A stretch of DNA of 64,000 nt from Gymnothorax reevesii (Eukaryota; Chordata; Actinopteri; Anguilliformes; Muraenidae), in the NCBI GenBank assembly GCA_029721435.1, contig CM056576.1:74665876-74729875 (forward strand), in the 5' to 3' direction. This document shows positions 32,568 through 43,100 of this stretch, in pieces. The translations under genes were made by a program, and so were the position numbers. Positions within the stretch are counted from its first letter, which is position 1. Each line of letters starts with the position of its first letter. Below the pieces are notes generated by a model that was not told the origin of the DNA, did not search any database, and saw only the letters and a list, made by a program, of their open reading frames with translations.

Positions 32568-35516
32568 TTGTTAGGCAGTTGCTATGGTGTTCTGTGTACT
32601 TGTGAGGGTGTTGCTAGGCAGCTGCTATCGTGTACTGGGTGGTTGCTAGGGCATTGCTAGGCAGTTGCAGTGGTGTTCTGTGTGGTTGCTAGGGCCTTGC
32701 TAAGCGGTTGCTATGGTGTTCCGAGTGGTTGATAGGGCGTTGCTAGGCGATTGCTATGGTGTTCTGGGTGGTTGCTAGGCGGTTGCTATGGCGTTCTGGG
32801 TGGTTGCTAGAGTGTTGCTATGGGGTTCTGGGTGGTTGCTAGGCGGTTGCTATGGCATTCTGGGTGGTTGCTAGGGCTTTGCTAAGCAGTTGCTATGATG
32901 TTCTGGGTGGTTGCAAGGGCGTTGCTAGGTGGTTGCTATGGTGTTCTGGGTGGTTGCTAGGGTGTTGCTAGGCAGTTGCTATGGTGTTCTGGGTGGTTGA
33001 TAGGGCGTTGCTAGGCAGTTGCTATGGTGTTCTGGGTGGGTGCTAGGGCATTGCTAGGCAGTTGCTATGGTGTTCTGGGTGGTTGTTAGGGTGGTTGCTA
33101 TGGCGTTCTGGGTGGTTGCCAGGGCATTGCTAAGCTGTTGCTATGGTGTTCTGGGTGGTTGCTGCGGCGTTGCTAGGCGGTTGCTATGGTGTTCTGGGTG
33201 GTTGCTAGGGTGTTGCTAGGCAGTTGCTATGGTGTTCTGGGTGGTTGCTAGGTAGTTGCTATGGTGTTCTGGGTGGTTGCTAGGGCGTTGCAAGGCGGTT
33301 GGTATGGGGTTCTGGGTGGTTGGTCGGGCGTTGCTAGGCGGTTGCTATGGTGTTCTGGGGGGGTGCTAGGGCGTTGCTAGGCAGTTGCTATGGTGTTCTA
33401 GATGGTTGCTAGGCGGTTGCTATGGTGTTCTTGGTGGTTGCTAGGGTGTTGCTATGGTGTTCTGGATGGTTGCTGGGCGGTTGCTATGGTGTTCTGGGTG
33501 GTTGCTAGGGCGTTGCTAGGCAGTTGCTATGGTGTTCTCGTTGGTTGCTAGGCGGTTGCTATGGTGTTCTGGGTGGTTGCTAGGCGGTTGCTATGGTGTT
33601 CTGGGTGGTTGCTAGGGCGTTGCTAGGCAGTTGCTATGGTGTTCTGATGGTTGCTAGTCTGTTGCTATGGTGTTCTGGGTGGTTGTTAGGGCGTTGCTAG
33701 GCAGTTGCTATGGTGTTCAGGGTGGTTGCTAGGCGGTTGCTATGGTGTTCTGGGTGGTTGCAAGGGCCTTGCTAGGCGGTTGCTATGGTGTTCTGGGAGG
33801 TTGCTAGGGCATTGCTAGGCTGTTGCTATGGTGTTCTGGGTGGTTGCTAGGGCGTTGCTATGCGGTTGCTATGGTGTTCTGGGTGGTTGTTAGGGTGTTG
33901 CTAGGCAGTTGCTATGGTGTTCTGGGTGGTTGCTAGGCGGTTGCTATGGTGTTCTGGGTGGTTGCTAGGGCGTTGCTCGGCAGTTGCTTTGGTGTTTTGC
34001 GTGGTTGCTAGGAGGTTGCTATGGTGTTCTGGGTGGTTGCTAGGGCGTTGCTAGTCAGTTGGTGTGGTGTTCTGGGTGCGTGCTAGGCGGTTGCTATGGT
34101 GTTCTGGGTGGTTGCTCGGGCGTTGCTAGGCAGTTGCTATGGTGTTCTGGGTGGTTGCTAGGCGGTTGCTATGGTGTTCTGGGTGGTTGCTAGGCGGTTG
34201 CTATGGTGTTCTGGGTGGTTGCTAGGGCGTTGCTAGGCAGTTGCTATGGTGTTCTGGGTGGTTGCTAGGCGGTTGCTATGGTGTTCTGAGTGGTTGCAAG
34301 GCAGTTGCTATGGTGTTCTGGGTGGTTGCTAGGGCGTTGCTAGGCAGTTGCTATGGTGTTCTGGGTGGTTGCTAGGCGGTTGCTATGGTGTTCTGGGTGG
34401 TTGCTAGGGCGTTGCTAGGCGATTCCTATGGTGTTCTGTGTGGTTGCTAGGGCGTTGCTAGGCAGTTGCTATGGTGTTCTGGGTGTTTGCTAGGCGGTTG
34501 CTAAGGTTTTCTTGGTGGTTGCTCTGGCGTTGGTAGGCAGTTGCTATGGTGTTTTGGGTGGTTGCTAGGTGGTTGCTATGGTGTTCTGGGTGGTTGCTAG
34601 GGCGTTGCTAGGCAGTTGCTATGGTGTTCTGGGTGGTTGCTGGGCGGTTGCTATGGTGTTCTGGGTGGTTGCTAGGGCGTTGCTAGGCAGTTGCTATGGT
34701 GTTCTGGGTGGTTGCTAGGCGGTTGCTATGGTGTTCTGGGTGGTTGCTAGGGCGTTGCTAGGCCATTCCTATGGTGTTCTGTGTGGTTGCTAGGGCGTTG
34801 CTAGGCAGTTGCTATGGTGTTCTGGGTGGTTGCTAGGCGGTTGCTAAGGTGTTCTTGGTGGTTGCTAGGGCGTTGCTAGGCAGTTGCTATGGTGTTTTGG
34901 GTGGTTGCTAGGTGGTTGCTATGGTGTTCTGGGTGGTTGCTAGGGCGTTGCTAGGCAGTTGCTATGGTGTTCTGGGTGGTTGCTGGGCGGTTGCTATGGT
35001 GTTCTGGGTGGTTGCTAGGGCGTTGCTAGGCAGTTGCTATGGTGTTCTGGGTGGTTGCTGGGCGGTTGCTATGGTGTTCTGGGTGGTTGCTAGGGCGTTG
35101 CTAGGCAGTTGCTATGGTGTTTTGGGTGGTTGCTAGGTGGTTGCAATACTGTTCTGGGTGGTTGCTAGGGCGTTGCTAGGCAGTTGCTATGGTGTTCTGG
35201 GTGGTTGCTAGGCAGTTGCTATGGTGTTCTTGGTGGTTATGAGGGCGTTGCTAGGCGGTTGCTATTGTGTTCTGGGTGGTTGCTAGGGCGTTGCTAGGCA
35301 GTTGCTTTGGTGTTCTGAGTGGTTGCTTGGCGGTTGCTATGGTGTTCTGGGTGGTTGCTAGGGCGTTGCTTGGCAGTTGCTATAGTGTTCTGGGTGGTTG
35401 CTAGGCAGTTGCTTTGGTGTTTTGGGTGGTTGCTAGGCGGTTGCTATGGTGTTCTGAATATTTGCTTGGGCATTGCTCGACAGTTGCTATGTTGTTCTTT
35501 TTGTTGCTAGGGCGTT
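32568..35516 (+). repeat. Minisatellite array A6 (about 2.9 kb, type b)
   Basis: Type-b start with variants CAGTTGCAGTGG and TTCCGAGTGG. Contains GATTCCTATGG (about 34423) and CATTCCTATGG (about 34764) cassettes like A5. At 34912-35136 three consecutive 75-bp L+S pairs are nearly identical and in frame, giving three perfect 25-residue repeats on paper. This is a by-product of 75 being divisible by 3. Confidence 0.95.
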
Positions 35517-35596
35517 GATGTGTATTGTTTGGGGATCGAGTGAAAACTGGGAGAAGTAGTGAACCGTACGATTACGAAATTATTTGGAATATTAAC

Positions 35597-36169
35597 AAGG
35601 AAGGAAGGAGGGAAAGAAGGAACTAATGAGGGAAGTAAGGAAAGAAGGAATATAGGAAAAAAAGAAGGAAATCAAAGGAAGGCAGGAAAGAACAAAGGAA
35701 ACTAGGCGAGGATGGATGGAAAGAAACAGAGGAATGACGGAAAGAAGGAAGTAAGGAAGGAAGGAAAGGAAGAAGGGAAGAAGAAGGATTTAAGTAAAGA
35801 TAGAAGGAAGGAAGGAAGGAAGTGAGGAAGAAAAAATGAAAAACAGAAGGAAAGAGAGAAGGAAGGAAAGAAAAAGTAATGAAAGGAAGAGGGAAGGAAA
35901 GAGAGGGAAAGCAGAAAGAAGAAAGGAAGAAAGATAAGAAGGATATGAAGGAATGAAAGAAGGCATGATGGAAGGAAAGAAAAACTAAGGAAGGTAGGAA
36001 AGAAAATTGGTAGGGAGGAAGAATGGGAGGAAGGATGAAAGGCAGGATAGAAGGAAGTAAAGTAGGAAAGAAGGAACGAATAAAGGAAGGAAGGAACGAA
36101 GGAAAGAAATAGGAGGGAAAAAGAAAGAAGGAATGACAGAAAATAGAAGGAAGGAAAGCAGTAAGGAAG
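35597..36169 (+). repeat. GGAA/GAAA polypurine tract of S7
   Basis: 573 bp, beta subtype (AAACTAGGCGAGG). It is very similar to the S6 tract, with scattered substitutions such as AAGTAATGAAAGG. Confidence 0.95.
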
Positions 36170-36468
36170 CTGTAGTCTCAAGAGAGCCAGATTGTAGTCT
36201 TACAGCCTGAGAAACTGACAGTTACAGCAGGTGGTCAAAACACCTGGCACAAGATTCCATTTGCTTAATGGCCCTATTGTGATGTCATAATGCCAATGTT
36301 AAGTCTATGGGGGGACAAAATTTATAGTTTTTTATTAATAACTCAAAAAGTATAAAAGTTACAAAGATGAAAAATACATTGCACAGGTGTCCTAAGCAAG
36401 ACCTACGCAAAGCAGTTTGAATGAAGTTTCTACGATAAACGGTTGAGGCCGCATTAAGTGTGTTAGAA

Positions 36469-36469
<1 letters not shown>

Positions 36470-36519
<50 letters not shown>

Positions 36520-36560
36520 GAAGACCAGGATAACAATAGTGAGCATTTTCAATGCACACT
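36470..36560 (+). repeat. (AAT)n plus 43-mer of S7
   Basis: About 16 AAT copies run into one 43-mer (36518-36560) that abuts AACTAGATAATG with no second AAT run. This is the simplest 43-mer-bearing arrangement and the clearest place to see the inverted repeat with the distal segment. Confidence 0.95.
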
Positions 36561-36606
36561 AACTAGATAATGTAATTCCAGGGAATTACGTGTGCATTGA
36601 AAATGC
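36543..36606. other. Nested inverted repeats (cruciform-capable) in S7
   Basis: Arm GCATTTTCAATGCACAC (36543-36559) is the exact reverse complement of GTGTGCATTGAAAATGC (36590-36606). Between them lies a second perfect palindrome, GTAATTCC-AG-GGAATTAC (36572-36589), directly abutting the right arm. Each outer arm also contains its own GCATT/AATGC fold-back. The inner hairpin and right arm exist in every spacer that covers this point. The left arm exists only where the 43-mer is retained (S2, S7, S9, S10). Confidence 0.9.
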
Positions 36607-36981
36607 AAAGTGTAGTTGCATAAGGTGGAGTTTGTAACATATCATTGCATTATGATATTGGTAGCTACGTTTTTAGGAGGATAATTATGGTAGTGGTGAG
36701 CACTTTTATTTTGAAACAAATGTGGACTGAGGAAACAGTTTGCGGGAGTCATAGTTGATGACAACTGTCATTTGGAAATTTTTAATAGTGACATTTTTTA
36801 ATAGTGAAAAATTGTAGTAAGGACTTATATTTTGAGACAGGATTGGGCAGAAGAAACAGTTGCCGGAAGTCATAGTCGAAAACAATCAGGAGTTGGAATG
36901 GCTGAAAGGTTGATAAGTTGAGGAGCTTAAAAAGTTAAATTTTTTATTGTAATTTGACATAATGAGGACTGGTTGTACCAT

Positions 36982-38783
36982 TTGTTAGGCAGTTGCTATG
37001 GTGTTCTGTGTACTTGTGAGGGTGTTGCTAGGCAGCTGCTATCGTGTTCTGGGTGGTTGCTAGGGCATTGCTAGGCAGTTGCTATGGTGTTCTGGGTGGT
37101 TGATAGGGCGTTGCTAGGCGGTTGCTATGGTGTTCTGGGTAGTTGCTAGGCGGTTGCTATGGCGTACTGGGTGGTTGCTCGAGCATTGCTATGGGGTTCT
37201 GGGTGGTTGCTAAGCAGTTGCTAAGATGTTCTAGGTGGTTGCTAGGGCGTTGCTAGGTGGTTGCTATGGTGTTCTGGGTGGTTGGTGTGGGGTTGCTAGG
37301 CAGTTGCTATTGTGTTCTGGGTGGTTGCTAGGCCGTTGCGAGGCAGATGCTATGGTGTTGTGGGTGGTTGTTAGGGTGGTTGCTATGGCGTTCTGGGTGG
37401 TTGCTAGGGCATTGCTAAGCAGTTGGTATGGTGTTCTGGGTGGTTGCCACGGCATTGCCAAACGGTTGCTATGGTGTTCTGGGTGGTTGCTAGGGTGTTG
37501 CAAGGCAGATGCTATGGTGTTCTGGGTGGTTGCTAGGTGGTTACTATGATGTTCTGGCTGGTTGCTAGGGCGTTGCTAGGCGGTTGCTATGGTGTTCTGG
37601 GTGGTTGCTCGGGCGGGGCTAGGCGGGTGTTATGGTGTTTTGGGTGGTTGCTAGGGGGTTGTTGTGGTGTTCTGGGTGGTTGCTAGGGGGTTGCTAGGCA
37701 GTTGCTGTGGTGTTCTGGATGGTTGCTAGGCGGTTGCTATGGTGTTCTGGGTGGTTGCTAGGGTGTTGCTATGGTGTTCTGGGTGGTTGTTAGGCGGTTG
37801 CTCTGGTGTTCTGGGTGGTTGCTAGGCGGTTGCTATGGTGTTCTGGGTGGTAGCAAGGCGGTTGCAATGGTGTTCTGGGTGGTTGCTAGATCATTGCTAG
37901 GCAGTTGCTATGGTGTTCTGTGTTGATGCTACGCAGTTGCTGTGGTGTTCAGGGTGGTTGCTAGGCGGTTGCTGTGGTGTCCGGGGTGGTTGCTAGGGCG
38001 TTGCTAGGCAGTTGCTATGGTGTTCTGGGTGGTTGCTAGGGCATTGCTATGGTGTTCTGGGTGGTTGCTAGGCAGTTGCTATGGTGTTCTGAGTGGTTGC
38101 TAGGCGGTTGCTAAGGTGTTCTTGGTGGTTGCTAGGGCGTAGCTAGGCAGTTGCTATGGTGTTTTGGGTGGTTGCTAGGTGGTTGCTATGGTGGTCTGGG
38201 TGGTTGCTAGGGGGTTGCTAGGCAGTTGCTATGGTGTTCTGGGTGGTTGCGGGGCGGTTGCTATGGTGTTCTGGGTCGTTGCTATGGCCTTGCTAGGGAG
38301 TTGCTATGGTGTTCTGGGTGGTTGCTAGGCGATTGCTATGGTGTTCTGGGTGGTTGCTAGGGCGTTGCTAGGCAGTTGCTATGGTGTTTTGGGTGGTTGC
38401 TAGGCGGTTGCAATAGTGTTCTGGGTGGTTGCTAGGGCGTTGCTAGGCAGTTGCTATGGTGTTCTGGGTGGTTGCTAGGCAGTTGCTATGGGGTTCTTGG
38501 TGGTTGTGAGGGCGTTGCTAGGCGGGTGCTATGGGGGTCTGTGTGGTTGCTAGGGCGTTGCTAGGCAGTTGCTTTGGTGTTCTGAGTGGTTGCTTGGCGG
38601 TTGCTATGGTGTTCTGGGTGGTTGCTAGGGCGTTGCTTGGCAGTTGCTATAGTGTTCTGGGTGGTTGCTAGGCAGTTGCTTTGGTGTTTTGGGTGGTTGC
38701 TAGGCGGTTGCTATGGTGTTCTGAATATTTGCTTGGGCATTGCTCGACAGTTGCTATGTTGTTCTTTTTGTTGCTAGGGCGTT
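36982..38783 (+). repeat. Minisatellite array A7 (about 1.8 kb, type a start)
   Basis: GCCACGG variant at 37446 (465 bp from the spacer) and GATCATT near 37888, collinear with A8 and A3 starts. It then jumps to the standard array-terminal signature (TTGCTTGGCGG near 38590, GAATATTTGC). It is therefore a type-a array with most of its interior missing. Minus-strand frame 37264-37503 is a repeat translation. Confidence 0.94.
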
Positions 38784-40168
38784 GATGTGTATTGTTTGGG
38801 GATCGAGTGAAAACTGGGAGAAGTAGTGAACCGTACGATTACGAAATTATTTGGAATATTAACAAGGAAGGAAGGAGGGAAAGAAGGAACTAATGAGGGA
38901 AGTAAGGAAAGAAGGAATATAGGAAAAAAAGAAGGAAATCAAAGGAAGGCAGGAAAGAACAAAGGAAACTAGGCGAGGATGGATGGAAAGAAACAGAGGA
39001 ATGACGGAAAGAAGGAAGTAAGGAAGGAAGGAAAGGAAGAAGGGAAGAAGAAGGATTGAAGTAAAGATAGAAGGAAGGAAGGAAGGAAGTGAGGAAGAAA
39101 AAATAAAAAACAGAAGGAAAGAGAGAAGGAAGGAAAGAAAAAGTAAAGAAAGGAAGAGGGAAGGAAAGAGAGGGAAAGCAGAAAGAAGAAAGGAAGAAAG
39201 ATAAGAAGGATATGAAGGAATGAAAGAAGGCATGATGGAAGGAAAGAAAAACTAAGGAAGGTAGGAAAGAAAATTGGTAGGGAGGAAGAATGGGAGGAAG
39301 GATGAAAGGCAGGATAGAAGGAAGGAAAGTAGGAAAGAAGGAACGAATAAAGGAAGGAGGGAGCGAAGGAAGGAAATAGGAGGGAAAAAGAAAGAAGGAA
39401 TGACAGAAAATAGAAGGAAGGAAAGCAGTAAGGAAGCTGTAGTCTCAAGAGAGCCAGATTGTAGTCTTACAGCCTGAGAAACTGACAGTTACAGCAGGTG
39501 GTCAGAACACCTGGCACAAGATTCCATTTGCTTAATGGCCCTATTGTGATGTCATAATGCCAATGTTAAGTCTATGGGGGGACAAAATTTATAGTTTTTT
39601 ATTAATAACTCAAAAAGTATAAAAGTTACAAAGATGAAAAATACATTGCACAGGTGTCCTAAGCAAGACCTACGCAACGCAGTTTGAATGAAGTTTCTAC
39701 GATAAACGGTTGAGGCCGCATTAAGTGTGTTAGAAGAATAATAATAATAACTAGATAATGTAATTCCAGGGAATTACGTGTGCATTGAAAATGCAAAGTG
39801 TAGTTGCATAAGGTGGAGTTTGTAACATATCATTGCATTATGATATTGGTAGCTACGTTTTTAGGAGGATAATTATGGTAGTGGTGAGGACTTTTATTTT
39901 GAAACAGATGTGGACTGAGGAAACAGTTTGCGGGAGTCATAGTTGATGACAACTGTCATATGGAAATTTTTAATAGTGACATTTTTTAATAGTGAAAAAT
40001 TGTAGTAAGGACTTATATTTTGAGACAGGATTGGGCAGAAGAAACAGTTGCCGGAAGTCATAGTCGAAAACAATCAGGAGTTGGAATGGCTGAAAGGTTG
40101 ATAAGTTGAGTAGCTTAAAAAGTTAAATTTTTTATTGTAATTTGACATAATGAGGACTGGCTGTAACA
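38784..40168 (+). repeat. Spacer block S8 (1385 bp)
   Basis: Polypurine tract 38863-39435, middle segment, (AAT)4, distal segment to 40168 ending TAACATTTGTTAGG. 5' type beta, 3' type GTGAAAAATTG. It lacks the 43-mer. Confidence 0.92.
38863..39435 (+). repeat. GGAA/GAAA polypurine tract of S8
   Basis: 573 bp, beta subtype with private changes (AGGATTGAAGTAAAG, AATAAAAAACAG). The frames across it are not genes. Confidence 0.95.
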
Positions 40169-43100
40169 TTTGTTAGGCAGTTGCTATGGTGTTCTGTGTA
40201 CTTGTGAGGGTGTTGCTAGGCAGCTGCTATCGTGTTCTGGGTGGTTGCTAGGGCATTGCTAGGCAGTTGCTATGGTGTTCTGGGTGGTTGATAGGGCGTT
40301 GCTAGGCGGTTGCTATGGTGTTCTGGGTAGTTGCTAGGCGGTTGCTATGGCGTACTGGGTGGTTGCTCGAGCATTGCTATGGGGTTCTGGGTGGTTGCTA
40401 AGCAGTTGCTAAGATGTTCTAGGTGGTTGCTAGGGCGTTGCTAGGTGGTTGCTATGGTGTTCTGGGTGGTTGCTATGGCATTGCTAGGCAGTTGCTATTG
40501 TGTTCTGGGTGGTTGCTAGGCCGTTGCGAGGCAGTTGCTATGGTGTTCTGGGTGGTTGTTAGGGTGGTTGCTATGGCGTTCTGGGTGGTTGCTAGGGCAT
40601 TGCTAAGCAGTTGGTATGGTGTTCTGGGTGGTTGCCACGGCATTGCCAAACGGTTGCTATGGTGTTCTGGGTGGTTGCTAGGGTGTTGCAAGGCAGATGC
40701 TATGGTGTTCTGGGTGGTTGCTAGGTGGTTACTAAGATGTTCTGGCTGGTTGCTAGGGCGTTGCTAGGCGGTTGCTATGGTGTTCTGGGTGGTTGCTCGG
40801 GCGTTGCTAGGCGGGTGCTATGGTGTTCTGGGTGGTTGCTAGGGCGTTGCTATGGTGTTCTGGGTGGTTGCTAGGGTGTTGCTAGGCAGTTGCTATGGTG
40901 TTCTGGATGGTTGCTAGGCGGTTGCTATGGTGTTCTGGGTGGTTGCTAGGGTGTTGCTATGGTGTTCTTGGTGGTTGTTAGGGGGTTGCTCTGGTGTTCT
41001 GGGTGGTTGCTAGGCGGTTGCTATGGTGTTCTGGGTGGTAGCAAGGCGGTTGCAATGGTGTTCTGGGTGGTTGCTAGATCATTGCTAGGCAGTTGCTATG
41101 GTGTTCTGTGTTGATGCTAGGCAGTTGCTATGGTGTTCAGGGTGGTTGCTAGGCGGTTGCTATGGTGTTCTGGGTGGTTGCTAGGGCTTTGCTAGGCAGT
41201 TGCTATGGTGTTCTGATGGTTGCTAGGCGGTTGCTATGGTGTTCTGGGTGGTTGCTAGGGCGTTGCTAGGCAGTTGCTATGGTGTTCTGGGTGGTTGCTA
41301 GGGCATTGCTATGGTGTTCTGGGTGGTAGCTAGGCGGTTGCTATTGTGTTCTGGGTGGTTGATAGGTGGTTGCTATGGTGTTCTGGGTGGTTGCTAGGGC
41401 GTTGCTAGGCAGTTGCTATGGTGTGCTGGGTGGTTGCTAGGCGGTTGCTATGGTGTTCTGGGAGGTTGCTAGGGCATTGCTAGGCAGTTGCTATGGTGTT
41501 CTGGGTGGTTGCTAGGGCCTTGCTAGGCGGTTGCTATGGTGTTCTGGGAGGTTGCTAGGGCATTGCTAGGCTGTTGCTATGGTGTTCTGGGTGGTTGCTA
41601 GGGCGTTGCTAGGCGGTTGCTATGGTGTTCTGGGTGGTTGTTAGGGTGTTGCTAGGCAGTTGCTATGGTGTCCTGGGTGGTTGCTAGGCGGTTGCTATGG
41701 TGTTCTGGGTGCTAGGGCGTTGCTAGGCAGTTGCTATGGTGTTTTGGGTGGCTGCTAGGTGGTTGCTATGGTGTTCTGGGTGGTTGCTAAGGCGTTGCTA
41801 GGCAGTTGCTATGGTGTTCTGGGGGGTTGCTAGGCGGTTGCTATGGTGTTCTGTGTGGTTGCTCGGGCGTTGCTAGGCAGTTGCTTTGGTGTTCTTGGTG
41901 GTAGCCAGGCGGTTGCTTTGGTGTTGTGGGTGGTTGCTAGGCGGTTGCTATGGTGTTCTGGGTGGTTGCTGGGGCGTTGCTAGGCAGTTGCTATGGTGTT
42001 CTGGGTGGTTGCTAGGCGGTTGCTATGGTGTTCTGGATGGTTGCTAGGGCATTGCTAGGCTGTTGCTATGGTGTTCTGGGTGGTTGCTAGGGCGTTGCTA
42101 GACGGTTGCTATGGTGTTCTGGGTGGTTGTTAGGGTGTTGCTAGGCAGTTTCTATGGTGTTCTGGGTGGTTGCTAGGCGGTTGCTATGGTGTTCTGGGTG
42201 GTTGCTAGGGCGTTGCTAGACAGGTGCTATGGTGTTTTGGGCGGTTGCTAGGTGGTTGCTATGGTGTTCTGGGTGGTTGGTAGGGCATTGTTAGGGAGTT
42301 GCGATAGCGTTCTGGGGGGTTGCTGGGGCGTGGCTAGGCAGTTGCTGTGGTGTGCTGGGTGGTTGCTAGGGGGTTGCTATGGTGTTGTGGGTGGTTGCTA
42401 GGCGGTTGCTACGGTGTTCTGGGTGGTTGCTAGGGCGTTGCTAGGCAGTTGCTATGGTGTTCTGGGTGGTTGCTAGGCGGTTGCTATGGTGTTCTGGGTG
42501 GTTGTTAGGGCGTTGCTAGGCAGTTGCTATGGTGTTTTGGGTGGTTGCTAGGGCGTTGCTAGGCAGTTGCTTTGGTGTTCTAGATGGTTGCTAGGCGGTT
42601 GCTATGGTGTTCTGGGTGGTTGCTAGGGTGTTGCTTTGGTGTTCTGGGTGGTTGTTAGGCGGTTGCTATGGTGTTCTGGGTGGTAGCTAGGCGGTTGCTA
42701 TGGTGTTCTGGGTGGTTGCTAGGTCGTTGCTAGGCAGTTGCTATGGTGCTCTGGGTGGTTGCTAGGCAGTTGCTATGGTGTTCAGGGTGGTTGCTAGGCG
42801 GTTGCTATGGTGTTCTGGGTGGTTGCTAGGGCGTTGCTAGGCAGTTGCTATGGTGTTCTGATGGTTGCTAGGCTGTTGCTATGGTGTTCTGGGTGGTTGC
42901 TAGGGCGTTGCTAGGTGGTTGCTATGGTGTTCTGGGTGGTTGTTAGGGTGTTGCTCGGCAGTTGCAATGGTGTTCTGGGTGGTTGCAAGGTGGTTGCTAT
43001 GGTGTTCTGGGTGGTTGCTAGGGCGTTGCTAGGCAGTTTCTATGGTGTTTTGGGTGGTTTCTATGTGGTTGATATGGTGTTCTGGGTGGTTGCTAGGGCG

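Larger units (their letters stand above)
35517..36981 (+). repeat. Spacer block S7 (1465 bp, expanded AAT with one 43-mer)
   Basis: Polypurine tract 35597-36169, middle segment to 36469, (AAT)n plus 43-mer 36470-36560, distal segment to 36981. 5' type beta, 3' type GTGAAAAATTG. The end reads TTGTACCATTTGTTAGG. Confidence 0.93.
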
